Shown one piece after another: positions 22,486-33,560 of a stretch of 64,000 nt of DNA. How positions within the stretch are numbered: position 1 is the stretch's first letter; every line of letters starts with the position of its first letter. Below the pieces are notes generated by a model. The model ran no database searches. It worked only from the letters and a program-made list of their open reading frames with translations, and was not told where the DNA came from. Position numbers and translations under genes: made by a program. Origin of the DNA: Massariosphaeria phaeospora (taxonomy: Eukaryota; Ascomycota; Dothideomycetes; Pleosporales); contig JAADJZ010000010.1 in NCBI GenBank assembly GCA_011032825.1, forward strand, positions 744,001-808,000. The letters are read 5' to 3'.

Positions 22486-23696
22486 CTACACAAAAGCCCT
22501 CACCATCTCCCGCAAACTCTCCTCCAGCCGCGTCCACCCCTGACCGCCATCTTTGACCCACCGCAACACCTCCTCCGCCCTCTCATTCGGCACCCTGCAC
22601 CGATCCACCCCCAATCCCTCTAGATCCTTCGGGAATCGTCTCTCCGGATAGATCTTCCTGTATACAGCGAGAAGCTGGTTCCAGTTGAAAGGCTCGGCAA
22701 AGGCGAAAAGGCGCTCGGATGACACGTCTGAGTAGATAAGAGCGCCGACGTGGATCAGGGCGGTGTCGATGGTGTCGATGTACCATTCTGGGAGGGATGA
22801 GATCAGTGCGAGGACATTGAGAGAAGGGATTGGAGAGAGGGGTGGATTTACGGGGAGTGATGCGTTTAGCTAGCATCTCGAAATGCTCGCCTGTGAAGGC
22901 GGATTTGGCCCATTCGATTGTCGACGGTGCGCCTTGTTGCTCAGAAACGAGTACGGGGCCGAAGTTTGCGTTTGGAAGCTAGACGTGTCAGCTAACCGAC
23001 TCATATAACGAATCTTCAACAGATAAATGGAGGCACAAACCACACTGTTCACCACGAAGTTTGGCTGATTCTCGCCAACCCACTTCCACAGCGCCTTCTC
23101 AGTCTCCGTCTTCAACGCCGCATAAATATATAGACCCTTCAAATCCTCCGGCGGGTCCCACACCCCTTTCAGTGCTTCTTCATTATAGCTCGTTTCGTCA
23201 ATGGAGAATTCGACGTTGGGCTTCGGGAAGGTGCTTGCGATGGATGACGAGGTGTATACGACGCGTTTAATACTGGGCGTTTTGGCGGCAGCTTTGAGGG
23301 CATTGAGGCCACCGTTTACCGCGATGGGTATGGCTACCTTTGGATCGGTGCCAGTTAGAGGCGAGGCGACGTGGACGAACCCATCAGCACCTTATCAGCG
23401 TGGTACGGTCAGTGACATGTTCCAAGACCAAGTCATAAGGCTCGGTACATACCTTTGACGACGTTGTCGTAACATCCCTCAACCGTCATATCCGGCACAG
23501 CCGTAAGCTCGAACTTTGCACCCTTGTGCTTATTTTCGAAGTACTCTGTCAACCATCCCGACTTCTCGACATCGCGCACAGCACCACGGACATGGTAACC
23601 TCTAGCAAGGAGCTGATCAGCTATATGACTACCAATCAGCCCATTAACGCCAGTGACAAAGACGGTGGCGCTAGGGTGGAGAGCAAGAGTAGGCAT
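22486..23696 (-). CDS. NAD(P)-dependent epimerase/reductase, extended SDR
   Basis: This is an atypical dihydroflavonol-reductase/ketoreductase-like member of the extended SDR family. Four exons (23696-23453, 23390-23041, 22978-22852, 22787-22486) with introns of 62, 62 and 64 nt give 340 residues. The nucleotide-binding motif is VTGVNGLIGSHIADQLL near residue 14. The conserved VHVASPLTG and VVYTSSS follow. The catalytic Y-x-x-x-K is YAALK inside GLYIYAALKTETEK. A substrate-loop NFGPVL and a C-terminal helix EWVKDGG-like region complete the fold. The substrate cannot be told from sequence. An in-frame Met 10 codons upstream (23726) is an alternative start. Confidence 0.88.
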
Positions 23697-24164
23697 GCCT
23701 AGGGGAGGGGTTGCTGACGTAAGCAAAAAGGGGCAAGTAGGCAGGTGTCTTGTTATTGTAGGAAAATTTGGTAGAATCCGAAGTCGAAAAATTGGAAGTT
23801 GGGGAAGCAGGTTTTAGGATGAGAGAAGGGAGGACTCGGTTTAAATAGTGGTGCGAGGGTGGGCGGAGACAATTGCAAAACCCGGCAGAAAGGTTTCGGT
23901 GATAAGACGACCCGATGCATATGGCTAACGTAATTAGGAAAGGTGCGATATTCATACACCTGGCACTCGCCCATTCTTGGTGAGATGCCGCGAATGCTTA
24001 CTGTGAAGTCTTCTACGATCTGTTTAGCGACTGAAAGGGTACGGGGGAAAGAAACGAGTGAAAGAACTCCTCGAAGATACAGAGTGCTCACGAAGACCTA
24101 GATATATCGACATGAACCCTTCTTGTCTAGTTGCTGACTGTGCTATAGGATGTCGTCGTGCTCC
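23697..24164. other. Intergenic upstream of SDR gene
   Basis: No supported gene; the region serves as the SDR promoter and the 3' flank of the kinase gene. Confidence 0.5.
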
Positions 24165-25445
24165 TCAAGTAGTAACCACATCCAAGACACGTCTAGGTTC
24201 CTTCCTCAACTCTACCCACCCGTCTTTTTCCACCCTCACAATCTTGCCATCAACACAAATACGTCGCCAGCGGGCATCCTCCTCTTTCCCTTGAAACTCA
24301 ATCCGCAACCCATCAATAGCTTCGTAGAGAACAGCGGGGTCTTCCACGTGCTTTCCACCCTGATAAGCAAGTCCCATGATTCTCATGGCCTCGTCACCGT
24401 CCGTCGGGCCAAAGTGCACTAAATGCAGGCTACCATCTAGTGGCTTCGAGGCAGGCGATATTGTGAATGGTTTTTCGAGATTGGAGACCATAGTCGCTAG
24501 CACATACATATGCTCCTTTAGTTCAAGCGTTTTCCAGGCGTCATCTTTGAGTACATAAACTTTCGCTTTGTACGCATGTGGCAGTGATCCATCAGTGGGA
24601 TACAGGGCTTCCTTCGCGGCCATCTTGAACCGCTCAACGCCGAACTTCCGGTATTCAGATGTGTCGCTGTCTGCTACGAGGGATGCATGCATGCCCCAGC
24701 TACAGACAACTGCTCCGTGAAGGATCGGATACTGAGTTTGTGGGTCTTTCGGAAGCTCTAGCTCGCTTCGAGCTTCCTCAGCCAACAGGCGTGCGCCGGA
24801 TGAGAATGAAGCTGTGAAGATTGGCAAGGGACGCGAATCTTCTGCTGCCAAGTTACTAAGACCCCACGTGTTTTCTTTTCCGGCGTTTATAGAATGGTAC
24901 AGAGCATTTGCTGTACCGAGGGGTAGAAGTATGACTTGAGGGGCTTTGTATTGAGTAGAGGGCGATTTCGCCAGTAACCCATTAACCAGATCAATGATAC
25001 CTCCGTCTCCTGATACAATGATGATACGTAGACCCGACCCCGCATTAGCCCGTGGAAAGAATATATCATTGGTGAGGTTCAGAATGGACGATTCCGACTC
25101 GGTGTGATATATCTGAAAATTGCTGTGAGCTTTAGGGAAAATTGTCGCCAGAACTGGCTTTACTGCTTCCTGAAAGAAAGCATCCGCCTTGTTGGTCCCG
25201 GAACCGGTCGAAACGACGATATGAGTTTCGCGGTCGGCTGTACCCGGATATGGAGAACTCGGATCCGTGAGGGCTTTCGTGACTATAACTCGTGGCGGCG
25301 CTGTCTCATCCTCTGCGTTGTGTTTAACGTAGAGGAGTGACGAAAAGCCGTCCGGATTCGGGACTACCGCAATCAGGTCCTTTCTGTCGATGGCCTCCTC
25401 GTTGTCATCCGCGTTCTTGAAGAGGAATTTTGCCGACTCTGCCAT
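24165..25445 (-). CDS. DAGK-catalytic-domain lipid kinase (sphingoid base / diacylglycerol kinase-like)
   Basis: A single exon encodes 426 residues. The DAGK catalytic domain is recognised by VSTGSGTNKADAFF, then FQIYHTESESSI, IIIVSGDGGIIDLVNGL (the GDGG ATP-binding motif near residue 145) and LLPLGTANALYHSI (the GTxN element). The C-terminal half contains HGAVVCSWGMHASLVADSD and LDGSLHLVHFGPTDGDEAMRIM, as in long-chain-base kinases. The expected reaction is ATP-dependent phosphorylation of a lipid hydroxyl; which lipid is not determined. The start codon lies only 288 bp from the left edge of the transposon island, so its promoter borders probable heterochromatin. Confidence 0.88.
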   Translation of the reverse strand: MAESAKFLFKNADDNEEAIDRKDLIAVVPNPDGFSSLLYVKHNAEDETAPPRVIVTKALTDPSSPYPGTADRETHIVVSTGSGTNKADAFFQEAVKPVLATIFPKAHSNFQIYHTESESSILNLTNDIFFPRANAGSGLRIIIVSGDGGIIDLVNGLLAKSPSTQYKAPQVILLPLGTANALYHSINAGKENTWGLSNLAAEDSRPLPIFTASFSSGARLLAEEARSELELPKDPQTQYPILHGAVVCSWGMHASLVADSDTSEYRKFGVERFKMAAKEALYPTDGSLPHAYKAKVYVLKDDAWKTLELKEHMYVLATMVSNLEKPFTISPASKPLDGSLHLVHFGPTDGDEAMRIMGLAYQGGKHVEDPAVLYEAIDGLRIEFQGKEEDARWRRICVDGKIVRVEKDGWVELRKEPRRVLDVVTT

Positions 25446-25733
25446 GAGGGCGGACCTGGGTTAGTTCGATACTTACGTACTGACCTAACTTGGACAGAAC
25501 GATCAGTTGGTAGTTACTCATTGATCCGTTGCCATGTTACCTGGTAATTCAGCGCTCGGGGCGGTCGCTATCTAGCCGCCGGAACCACTGGATGGATTCG
25601 GACAAGCTATCACGGTCGGTGTTTGGTGTTGCGGTTAGATCTCTGATCGTGAGATGGAAGTTCTGCAGAAGGTGCCCGCAGGTGTGCTCCAATGTTGTGA
25701 TCTAGCTCGCTTGATAAGTCACCCTACCACCTA
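25446..25733. promoter_or_regulatory. Kinase gene upstream region up to the transposon edge
   Basis: Normal-composition DNA ends abruptly with the TA at 25732-25733 that borders the island. Confidence 0.5.
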
Positions 25734-25804
25734 CAGTGCCCGTGCGCCGGATGAGCCGGTAGAGTGCCCGTGCGCTACACGAGCCATTACAGTACACGAG
25801 CCAC
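25734..25804 (+). repeat. GC-rich subterminal repeats at left end of copy A
   Basis: This segment contains AGTGCCCGTGCGC twice (25735 and 25763) and TACACGAGCCA twice (about 25776 and 25793). It has stayed GC-rich while the rest of the element has decayed. It is a candidate transposase-binding array. Confidence 0.7.
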
Positions 25805-25914
25805 CCCTTCTAAAATCAGCGCGCGCAAAAATGAAGCTGTAGAGCCACATACAAATTGTATTATTATGAGATTTTCTAGTGTAGTACTATATAGAGCCTT
25901 GCGCAGCTTTTGTA

Positions 25915-27801
25915 CTACTTAAATTTTTGTGGTACCTTAATTTGGCGGCCGCGCGTGGTGGTTTTAGGTGGAAGCAATAGCGGCAGAGGTGCAGCATCAA
26001 CACTACTTTTAGCACCTACAACACGACGCTTTTTTGTAGATTTTAAAGCAGCGCTTCGTGAGGCTTTTCGCTTGCCTTTGTTTAGTGTATCGCGAGATTT
26101 TTGTGAGGTTGCAGCGTCGCGTTGCTGCTTTTTGAGCGCGCGCGCTGCGGCTAGTTCTGCAGCCCTTGCTTTACGCTCTTCCGCCGCGCGCTCCCTCGCG
26201 ATTTGCCGCAGCGCCTTTGCTTTTTCTGCTATCTTTTTCTTGTATAGTGTAGCTGCAGCTTTGAGCTCGCAATTGTGAGTTTTTTAGAGTTTTTCCTGCT
26301 TTTCTTCGCGCTGTTTGACTGTCTCGCGCGCACAAGCTTCTCGAACCTTGCGAGGACTCTATAGTATAGCACTGCTGTGAAACTCCTCGCGCTGCTGCAA
26401 GTCAAAGACTTTACTCTTCTTCTTATGCTTCTGTTTAGTAGTGATCGCAGCGCGCAGGCCTTCGTTTTCGTAGTAAAAGAGCTTGTTTTAAACCTGTAGA
26501 GAGTGTAATGCAGCAGCGACGCGTTTGCTTTTAGCTTTTCTCTTATCTGCAACCGCAGCGTCTAAATTTTTTCGCAAGTTTTTCTAACTATCTCTATTAC
26601 CTAGCTCTCGCAGTTCTGTATTTTTATCTTGATTAGAGGTGGTAGTGTTAAAGCGTTTTAGTATAACCTTCGCATCTATCGGCTACACGCTTGTAGCTTA
26701 AAAACTTTTTAAAATAAGCTCTAGCCTCATTGTACTGCCCTACGCTAACTAAAATATTAAAAAAAAGTTGCTTTTTTTAACGCTAATAAGCCTTTGCGAT
26801 TGGTGTAAATAGCAGTTGAGTTTTTAAGTATAGTGCTTTAAAAGCAGCAAGAATATTACTACATTAAGTAGCTGTAAAGTGTAAGTTAAATAAAAAAAAA
26901 AAATAGCAAAGAAAATCTTTTTAGCGTTGTAGTAGTTGATAAACTTGCGCGTAATGTAGCTGCTGTAGCTGTTAACAATAAAAAAGCGCTATTGCTAACG
27001 CGCTTTTGTTGCAGTATAGCGCTTAAACAACTGCTTAAGCTATGCTAATCTAATATTGTTATTTGTCTATTTTAAAGTTAAGTTAGTAACAAAAACCTTG
27101 TGTTTTTTAGCTTTAATAGAGTTAACCTAGCTTAATTGCAACTTAGCTTTTCTTTTGTAGATAAAAGCGAGCGGCAGTAAGCTTCTATCGCTACAAACGC
27201 AAGCTAGAAGCGTAATCTATTCTTTATTACTATCTTGTATAGCCGCCGTACGCAGTTTTGCTAGCTAGATTGCTTTAGAAAAGACGCGTTTAGTGCGTGT
27301 AGTTATGCTAACGAAAAAGCTTTTTTTATTTATATTGTAGGTATTGCTTGGCTTTACATCGTACTCTCGCATTTTTTTATAAAGTAGTTGAAAGTATAGG
27401 TTGTATTTCTTATATAAATTAGCTTAGTAACGATTGCAATTAAGCCTAGCGCTTTATTTAACTGTAAGCTTATTTTTGTGTTAATGCAGAAAGCGCGAAA
27501 CCTACGCATCTAAAACTTTTTATTTTGCAACTGCACTTGCAAAATTTTGTACTATTTTTTGTATAAGTAGCAAGCTTCGCTTAGTGCATTTTTTTATGTA
27601 TATAACGAGTTCTGCTTTTTGTTGTAAATTAAGTAATTGCTAGTATTTGTAGTACTCTATTTAAGACTACAATGTGCTTTAGTGTTTTTGCAACAGCGTC
27701 GTGCAATTAACGCTAAACTGTTTAGCAACTTGGTAGTACGAGAAAGATGCGCTAGGTTCGCGCAAGTTAATTGCTTTAATTGCAGCGTTAATTAGATTCA
27801 T
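25915..27801 (-). pseudogene. Degenerate Fot1/pogo transposase of copy A
   Basis: Reading the minus strand from the ATG at 27801, a helix-turn-helix start (YYQVAKQFSVN.TTL) is followed by a CENP-B/Tc5-type HTH with KKCTKRSLLLIQKIVQNFA. The downstream DDE domain is shredded by stops. The last 100 codons are Lys/Ala/Glu-rich and end RGRQIKVPQKFK then stop at 25915, the typical Fot1-type terminus. Stops are mostly TAG and TAA where homologues have Gln or Trp, as expected from C-to-T decay on either strand. Confidence 0.85.
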
Positions 27802-29813
27802 ATTAGTAGAGTAACGACGTGTCAAAGTTGAAATAGATTATATGTTTTAAAGTTGAGGTAGCTTGTGTACTGTAATAGCTCGCGTAGCGCACGGGCACTC
27901 TACCGTGCCTGTGCGCGCGGCGCCCGAAGTCGCGCAGCGCTCAAAAAACATCATGCTTACTACTTCAAAGATAAGGTTATTGCAGCAGCTACAATAGTTA
28001 TTATTGCGATATTTTTTAGTAAAGCGACTGTATACATGCTTGCGATTAACTTATACTAATTATATTTACGTAGAAGCTTAATAGCGCGGCTGTAAAAGTT
28101 AACTTTGAGTAGAGCTTCTAGTGCAGCTTCTAAGAGCTCTACAATAGCTGCAAAGCTGCTACTACGTCTCTGTCGCTTAAGCTTTAGTAGAGAAAAACCT
28201 AAAGCTTTGCGCTTGCTTTTTTAGGTAATTTGAAGTGCTTTCTTAGTGTTTTAGGCTGCGATCTAAGCAGCGCGCGCGGCTTTTTTCTTAGCCTGCTCTT
28301 TGGCACGTACTACTTTGGCTTTCTTTCTTGCTACACGCTTTTTCTTTGCTTGCTGCTTTCGAAGTAGCTTAGCAGTAGCTAGAAGCTTTTTTCTGTTCGC
28401 CTTTGCAAGCTGCTCTTTATACTCTTTTTGTTGTTTTACTACTTTCTATGCACGTGCTTCTCTAATTTTCTGCGAAAACTAGAAAACAGTACTACTATAG
28501 TACTCTTTGCGCTGCTGTAGGTCGAAAAGCTTGCTGCGCTTCTTTTGCTTCTTTTTAGTAGTAAGCGCTTTTTTTAGCTTATTGTTCTTATAGTGTAGTA
28601 GCTCGTTTTGCACTTAGAGTTAGTAGAGCGTTTAAAAAAGCAACTTTGCTTTTTTTGTAGCGTTATTCTTTACTGCAAAGCGTAGAAAACGCTTTATTTT
28701 ACGCTAGTTACTATTTTTAAGTGCTAAGAACTGTAATTCACTATCTTTTTGCTTTCTATTCTTTTTTTTTTAGAACTAATCGAGTATAACCTCTAGCTCT
28801 ATAGGCTATATACTAGTAGCTTTAAAAAACTTAAAAATAATTTCTGTTGTAAAAGAGAACTCCTACGCTCTTTAGAATAGTAGAAAGAAATTTTCTTTCT
28901 TAACTGCAAAGAGCTTTTAAGTTCTTTAAAAGTAATTAGTAAGCTTTTTAAAGTAGGCGCTAAAAAGAAGTTTAAAGTAAACAACGTTAAGTAGCTAAAG
29001 CGTATAAGTACTGTAAAGCAAAAATACAACGAGAAGTATACAATCGAAGTTGCAGTAGTTGATAAAATTTTGTGTAAAGTAACTGCTATAGCCGTTAAGT
29101 ATAAAAAAACGCTAGTTTTTTTTTCTACGCGCTTTTTTTTTTGTGCAGCAGTTAAAAACCTGCTTAAGCTATGCTAATTCAACGTTATTATTTGTTTAGC
29201 TAGACGAGAATAAAGTAATAAAAACGTTGTGCTTTTTTGCTTTAACGTTAGCTACCTAGCTTAACTGCAGTAACTTTAATAACGCTTGGAAAATAAAACT
29301 AAGCAGCAAAGCGCTTCTATTGGCGCAAATAGCTGCTAAAAAAGTTATCTACTTACGAAAGCTATTTTAAAGTAATGCTTGCACTTTTTTCTTTTTCTAT
29401 TGCTGTTGAGTAAACACTTGTTTTAAGCAACTTGTTACACTAATTATAAAGCTTTTTTTATTTATATTGTAGTAGTAACGCGGCTGTACGTTGTACTACT
29501 TTATTTTAGCATGCAGCAAGTTAAAATACAGCGCGTACTTAACGTTTGAATTAGCGTTGTAGCAAAGAAAGTCTATTTTAGAAAACTATTTAGAAACGAG
29601 ATAATTGTTTTGTTAGTAGAAAAAGCGCGTTACCTAAGCGTTGCTTACTAGCTTTGTAGCTATCTAGAATGCAAAATTTTGTATTATTTTTTTTGTAGAA
29701 AGCAACTTTTTCTTTGTAAAGTTTTTAATATAGCTTACAAGTTCTATTTCTTGTTGTAAGCTAAGCTTTTGTTAGTTGATTCTTTAGGCTTTTTGCGTAC
29801 TCTAACGGTCTTG

Positions 29814-30315
29814 TATTATTAAAAGTGTTTTTTTACCGAAGGTACGAGTTATTGGACTCGAAGATTCTGCCTAAGAAATTGTTCTGTGTTCAAAAAGCTT
29901 AGTAACAACAAAAAAAACAATCTTAATTCTATTTTAAATAGAATAACAAAGTAACAATTTGTTGCTTATAGATTTAATCTATATATAAAATGTACTTAAA
30001 AAAGTTAACTACAAAGAATTTAAATTGTAAAAAAAATTCTGCTAATCTATATAGTTCTATAATTCTTTGCTAAAAGCATTTTGCTTTGCTTGCTACGTTT
30101 TGCTACGCCGTAGCGCTTGTAGCGCTTGTAGCAACTGTTGCTTAGTGTGCTACGTACTAAAGCTTCGTAGCACTCGTAGCGCATTACGTAACTTTTGCTA
30201 ACTTAATTTTGCCTTGCGCGTTGCTGTACTTTTGTTTTGCAAACTTGCAAGCTCTAACAACTTTTCTACGTTGTTGCTTAGTTTATAATACCTAGTATTG
30301 TCTTTGTTTGTAACA
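29814..30315 (-). repeat. 3' LTR of the gypsy element
   Basis: 502 bp, aligning along its full length with 36439-36940 by eye. Its terminal TG/CA is decayed to TA at 29814-29815. Confidence 0.9.
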
Positions 30316-31889
30316 TTATCTTTTTCTTTAAGAATATCGTTCTAATAGCTGTTTTGCTGTGCTGTGCTAGTTTTTTTCGCGCTTTGCATTAAAAGTGCTT
30401 TTTTGTATAAAAGTAAGTTAACTTTAATTCTTGTCGTGTCGTAACTTTTTCTTGTATTTTTTTAAGTCTTAAAGTTTAACTATGCTTAAGGTTTTTGTAT
30501 TTTCTTTTGCAAAGTTAACTATTTGTAAGCACGCTTGTTTTGCGCGTATTCGTGCAATAGATTACTTTGTAGCAAAGCTTTGCCGTTGCTGCTTGTTAAA
30601 AAGTCTAAAGTGTTTTTTTTCGCCTAAAGAAACTTGTTTAGACTGTATTTCTTCTAGCTTAGTATGCAGTTTTTTTTTTTTTAAAAAAAAGTTTGCTGCT
30701 GTTGCTAAAAAACAGCGGTTTCTACGTTGAAAGCTTTTTGCGGTAGAGTTTTAAAAGCTTAAAATTTGTTAGCGTGTCTTAGAGCTTCGGGCTTAAGTTA
30801 ACGCAGCTGTTAGTAAAAAGAAAAAGTTGTTTGCTCGTAAGCTAGCGACGATTGAAAAAATAAAACGTCTTAAAAAAGCGTAGTTAAGCGCTTTTTTTGA
30901 TTCTAAGAGTACGGCTTCTACTAATAGTTCTATACTACTGCTATTTGAAACGCTTTCGGCTAACTTAGGCTAGTTACAAACTAACTTTTCTTTGCTTGCT
31001 TTTTTTTCTTTTAACTTTTCTACTTTTCTAGAGAACTTAGATTCTTTGCTTTTAAATTTTGCTAGTAATATGTTCGCACTAGTTCTTTGCAGTTTGTAAA
31101 ATTCTATATTAGTTTCTATGTATTCTAGCTCTCTAGCTATTTTTGCTATTTAACTAAGTATTTCTACTAACGTTTGAACTTTTGTAAGTTTTTAACTTCT
31201 TCGACTTCGTACTTTTTATCTTTAAGCTTGATATTAGTTGCTACTTCGGCGTTTAGTAGTGCTAGTTTAAAAAGTAATTTGTAAAAAACTAAATGTATGC
31301 GCATGCTTGTAAGTAGCTGTAGTTTAAATAATACAAGTTTTTTAACCTTTAAGATTTTGAATAGTTTTATTTAGAAGTTATTTAACTTGTTGCATAGCTA
31401 TTTGGTTTTTAGGTTTTTTCGTAAGAAGAAAATTCTATTTTCTTTTTTAAAAGTTAGTTCTTTAAGCTTTTTCTTATTTGCTAACTTAGCTATCGTAAGG
31501 TTTTTTTAAGTAATTTGTTTGCTTAATTCGTTGTGTAATTCTTGCATTCTAAAAGCCTTGTCGTTTGCTACTAGCGAAATGCTTTTAATATTCTTTAGAT
31601 TTTAATAAGCTACTAGCTTATATCTATAGTTTGCGTAGTGTAGCAAGTGTTTTGTAGTTGTAAACCTTGTACTATTGTAAGCCAATTGTGCTGTTAGTAA
31701 GAGTTTAACCTAGTTGTTTTGCAGCTTGTTAGCGTACATTCGTAGGTACTATTCTAGCGTTTAGTTCGTTTGTTCTGTTTAGCTGTTTGTTTGTAGGTAG
31801 AAGCTAGTTAATAGCTTCTTTGCAACTTCTAACTAGGCTAGAAACGTATTCTAAAACTTTAATGTAAACAGCTTGTTTTTATTAGTAAT

Positions 31890-32065
31890 AAATTGCTTTG
31901 GCAATTTGTAATTAGCAACGAGTGCCTTCGTAATCTCGTAAGCTATTTTTTCTGCCGTAACTAATTCTTCTGTTAGTACGAAATATAATTCTTTAGTTAA
32001 TTAGTTTACGATTACCAAGATCGAGTTGCATAGCCGTGCTAACTTAGGTTCTAACAATTTCAAAA
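31890..32065 (-). pseudogene. Gypsy integrase remnant
   Basis: The minus strand reads NSILVIVN, stop, LTKELYFVLTEELVTAEKIA and ALVANYKLPK. These align with the integrase core block DSILVVVDRLTKMAHF. The first catalytic Asp has become Asn and the Arg codon a stop. Confidence 0.8.
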
Positions 32066-32512
32066 GCTTTACTATAAAGTCTATTGTAACGCTAATCTAT
32101 AAGCGTGCGAGTAGTTCTAGTAGTTAAAGTAATTCGTAAAGCTTATGTTTCTTAAGTTTGTTCTTTAAACAATTTAAATAGTTGCTTATTGCTTTCTAAA
32201 CTGTATTTTGTACATAAAGCATTAAGTACTTGTTTAAAATTTGTTAAACTATTTCTTTAATCTCTAGGTGTTTGTATGCTTGTAAAGCATGTAATTCTTA
32301 AATAAGCTATATAGCCTAAGTGTTACTCGTAACTATCTATCTTTGCTAGTCGTTTTTGCTTTATTTTTAATACATTTTTTTTTTAATACTTGTAACTTTA
32401 GCTATCTTAGCTAGTCGTAGTTAGTTGTATTCAAGAGTTTCGTTTAAGTTTCGTTGTAATATTAGGTTATGCGTAACTAGTTTGTTAGTTTTTATAAAAT
32501 TTAATTTTCGAC

Positions 32513-32665
32513 TAAGCGCATCTGCGGCTCTATTGTTAGTTTCTTTGCAATAGTAAATCTTGATGTTGTAATCTGCTATAAATTCAGCTTATCTAACTTG
32601 TTGTTTATTTAATTTTTTAGTTGTAGTAAAGCTAGTAAAGTTCTAGTAATTAGAGTACACTTGTA
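32513..32665 (-). pseudogene. Gypsy RNase H remnant
   Basis: The minus strand reads FTTTKKLNKQQVR, a stop at the usual Trp position, then AEFIADYNIKIYY and RAADALSR, the conserved end of Ty3/gypsy RNase H. Confidence 0.85.
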
Positions 32666-33209
32666 CTTAATGTCTTGCTCTTTTTAGCTACGCTTTTTAT
32701 TGTTTAAAGGCATTTATTATTGCTAATAGCTTTTTGTTGTAAACGTCGTAGTTAAGTTCTACTTCTAAGAACTTCTTAAAATAGTAGAATACTAGTTTTT
32801 ATTTCCTGTCGTTGCATTGCTGTAAGAGTATCGCTTTTAATGCGTAGTCTAAAGCATTAGTTTTTACTTAAGTTTTTTTTTTAAGTTGTGCATCTATAGC
32901 ATTAGTGTTGTAGTAAACTTCTTTTTAAGTTCTTAAAACGCCTGTTTCTATACTTCTGTTTATTTGAACTTTCTATTTTTCTTAGTAACTTTTAAAAGTA
33001 GTGTCGTGGTTTTAGAGTAATTTTTAATAAACTTTTAATAGAAGTTAGCAAATTTTAGAAAGAACTGCACGTTTTTTACTATTTTAGAAGTTAGCTATTT
33101 TTGTATAGTCTAGATCTTCTTCGAGTCTATTAACACACTTTTTCTTAAGATAATAAATTCTAGATAGCTAGTTTTTGTAACATAAAATTTACACTTTTTT
33201 AGGTAAAGT

Positions 33210-33560
33210 AGTAACTAGTACTGCTTTATCTTTTGTAGTACTTTTTTAACATGTTTTTAATGTTTCTCGAACGTTTTCTTAAAGTATATTAATACGTCGT
33301 TTAAGTACGCTGTTACAAAAATGTCTAAGTATTCGTGTAGTGCTTTGTTAATTAAGGCCTAAAACGTAGCTAAAGCATTAGTTAATTTAAACAGCATAAC
33401 TTAGTACTTATAAAGTTTATATCTAGTTTTAAAAGCTGTTATCTATTCGTGCTTTTTTGCAATTTTAATGCAATAGTATTTGTTTCGTACGTTAAATTTT
33501 GTAATTTATTTTACTTTTTAAAGTTAATTTATAAGCTTTTAAATAAGCGGTAGTAAATAT
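33210..33560 (-). pseudogene. Gypsy reverse transcriptase remnant
   Basis: The minus strand reads a stop-interrupted RT core: TAFKTRYKLYKY, VMLFKLTNALATF, ALINKALHEYLDIFV, then the active-site YLND at 33307-33296 in place of YLDD, then VLIYFKKTFEKH. The change from Asp to Asn codon in the active site is a G-to-A transition. Confidence 0.88.

Larger units (their letters stand above)
25734..27941 (-). mobile_element. Fot1/pogo-type DNA transposon, copy A (inactive)
   Basis: About 2.2 kb. The left end starts CAGTGCCCGTGCGCCGG directly after a TA. The right end closes with the complement of AGCGCTGCGCGACTTCGGG and is followed by CA where a TA would be expected. Both ends share a subterminal block, GGTAGAGTGCCCGTGCGC to AGCYACC, in inverted orientation. 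The remnant transposase lies on the minus strand. The element matches copy C in inverted orientation along its whole length, interrupted only by C's insertions. AT content is very high apart from the ends. Confidence 0.85.

Noticed and set aside
25910..26278. 122-codon plus-strand open frame rich in Ala, Ser and Phe
   Set aside because: It is antisense to the Lys/Ala/Glu-rich C-terminus of the copy A transposase; the sense strand ends in RGRQIKVPQKFK. The matching frame 41102-41467 (-) is antisense to copy C for the same reason.
28300..28482. 60-codon plus-strand frame resembling the one above
   Set aside because: Antisense shadow of the same C-terminal region in copy B, not a gene.
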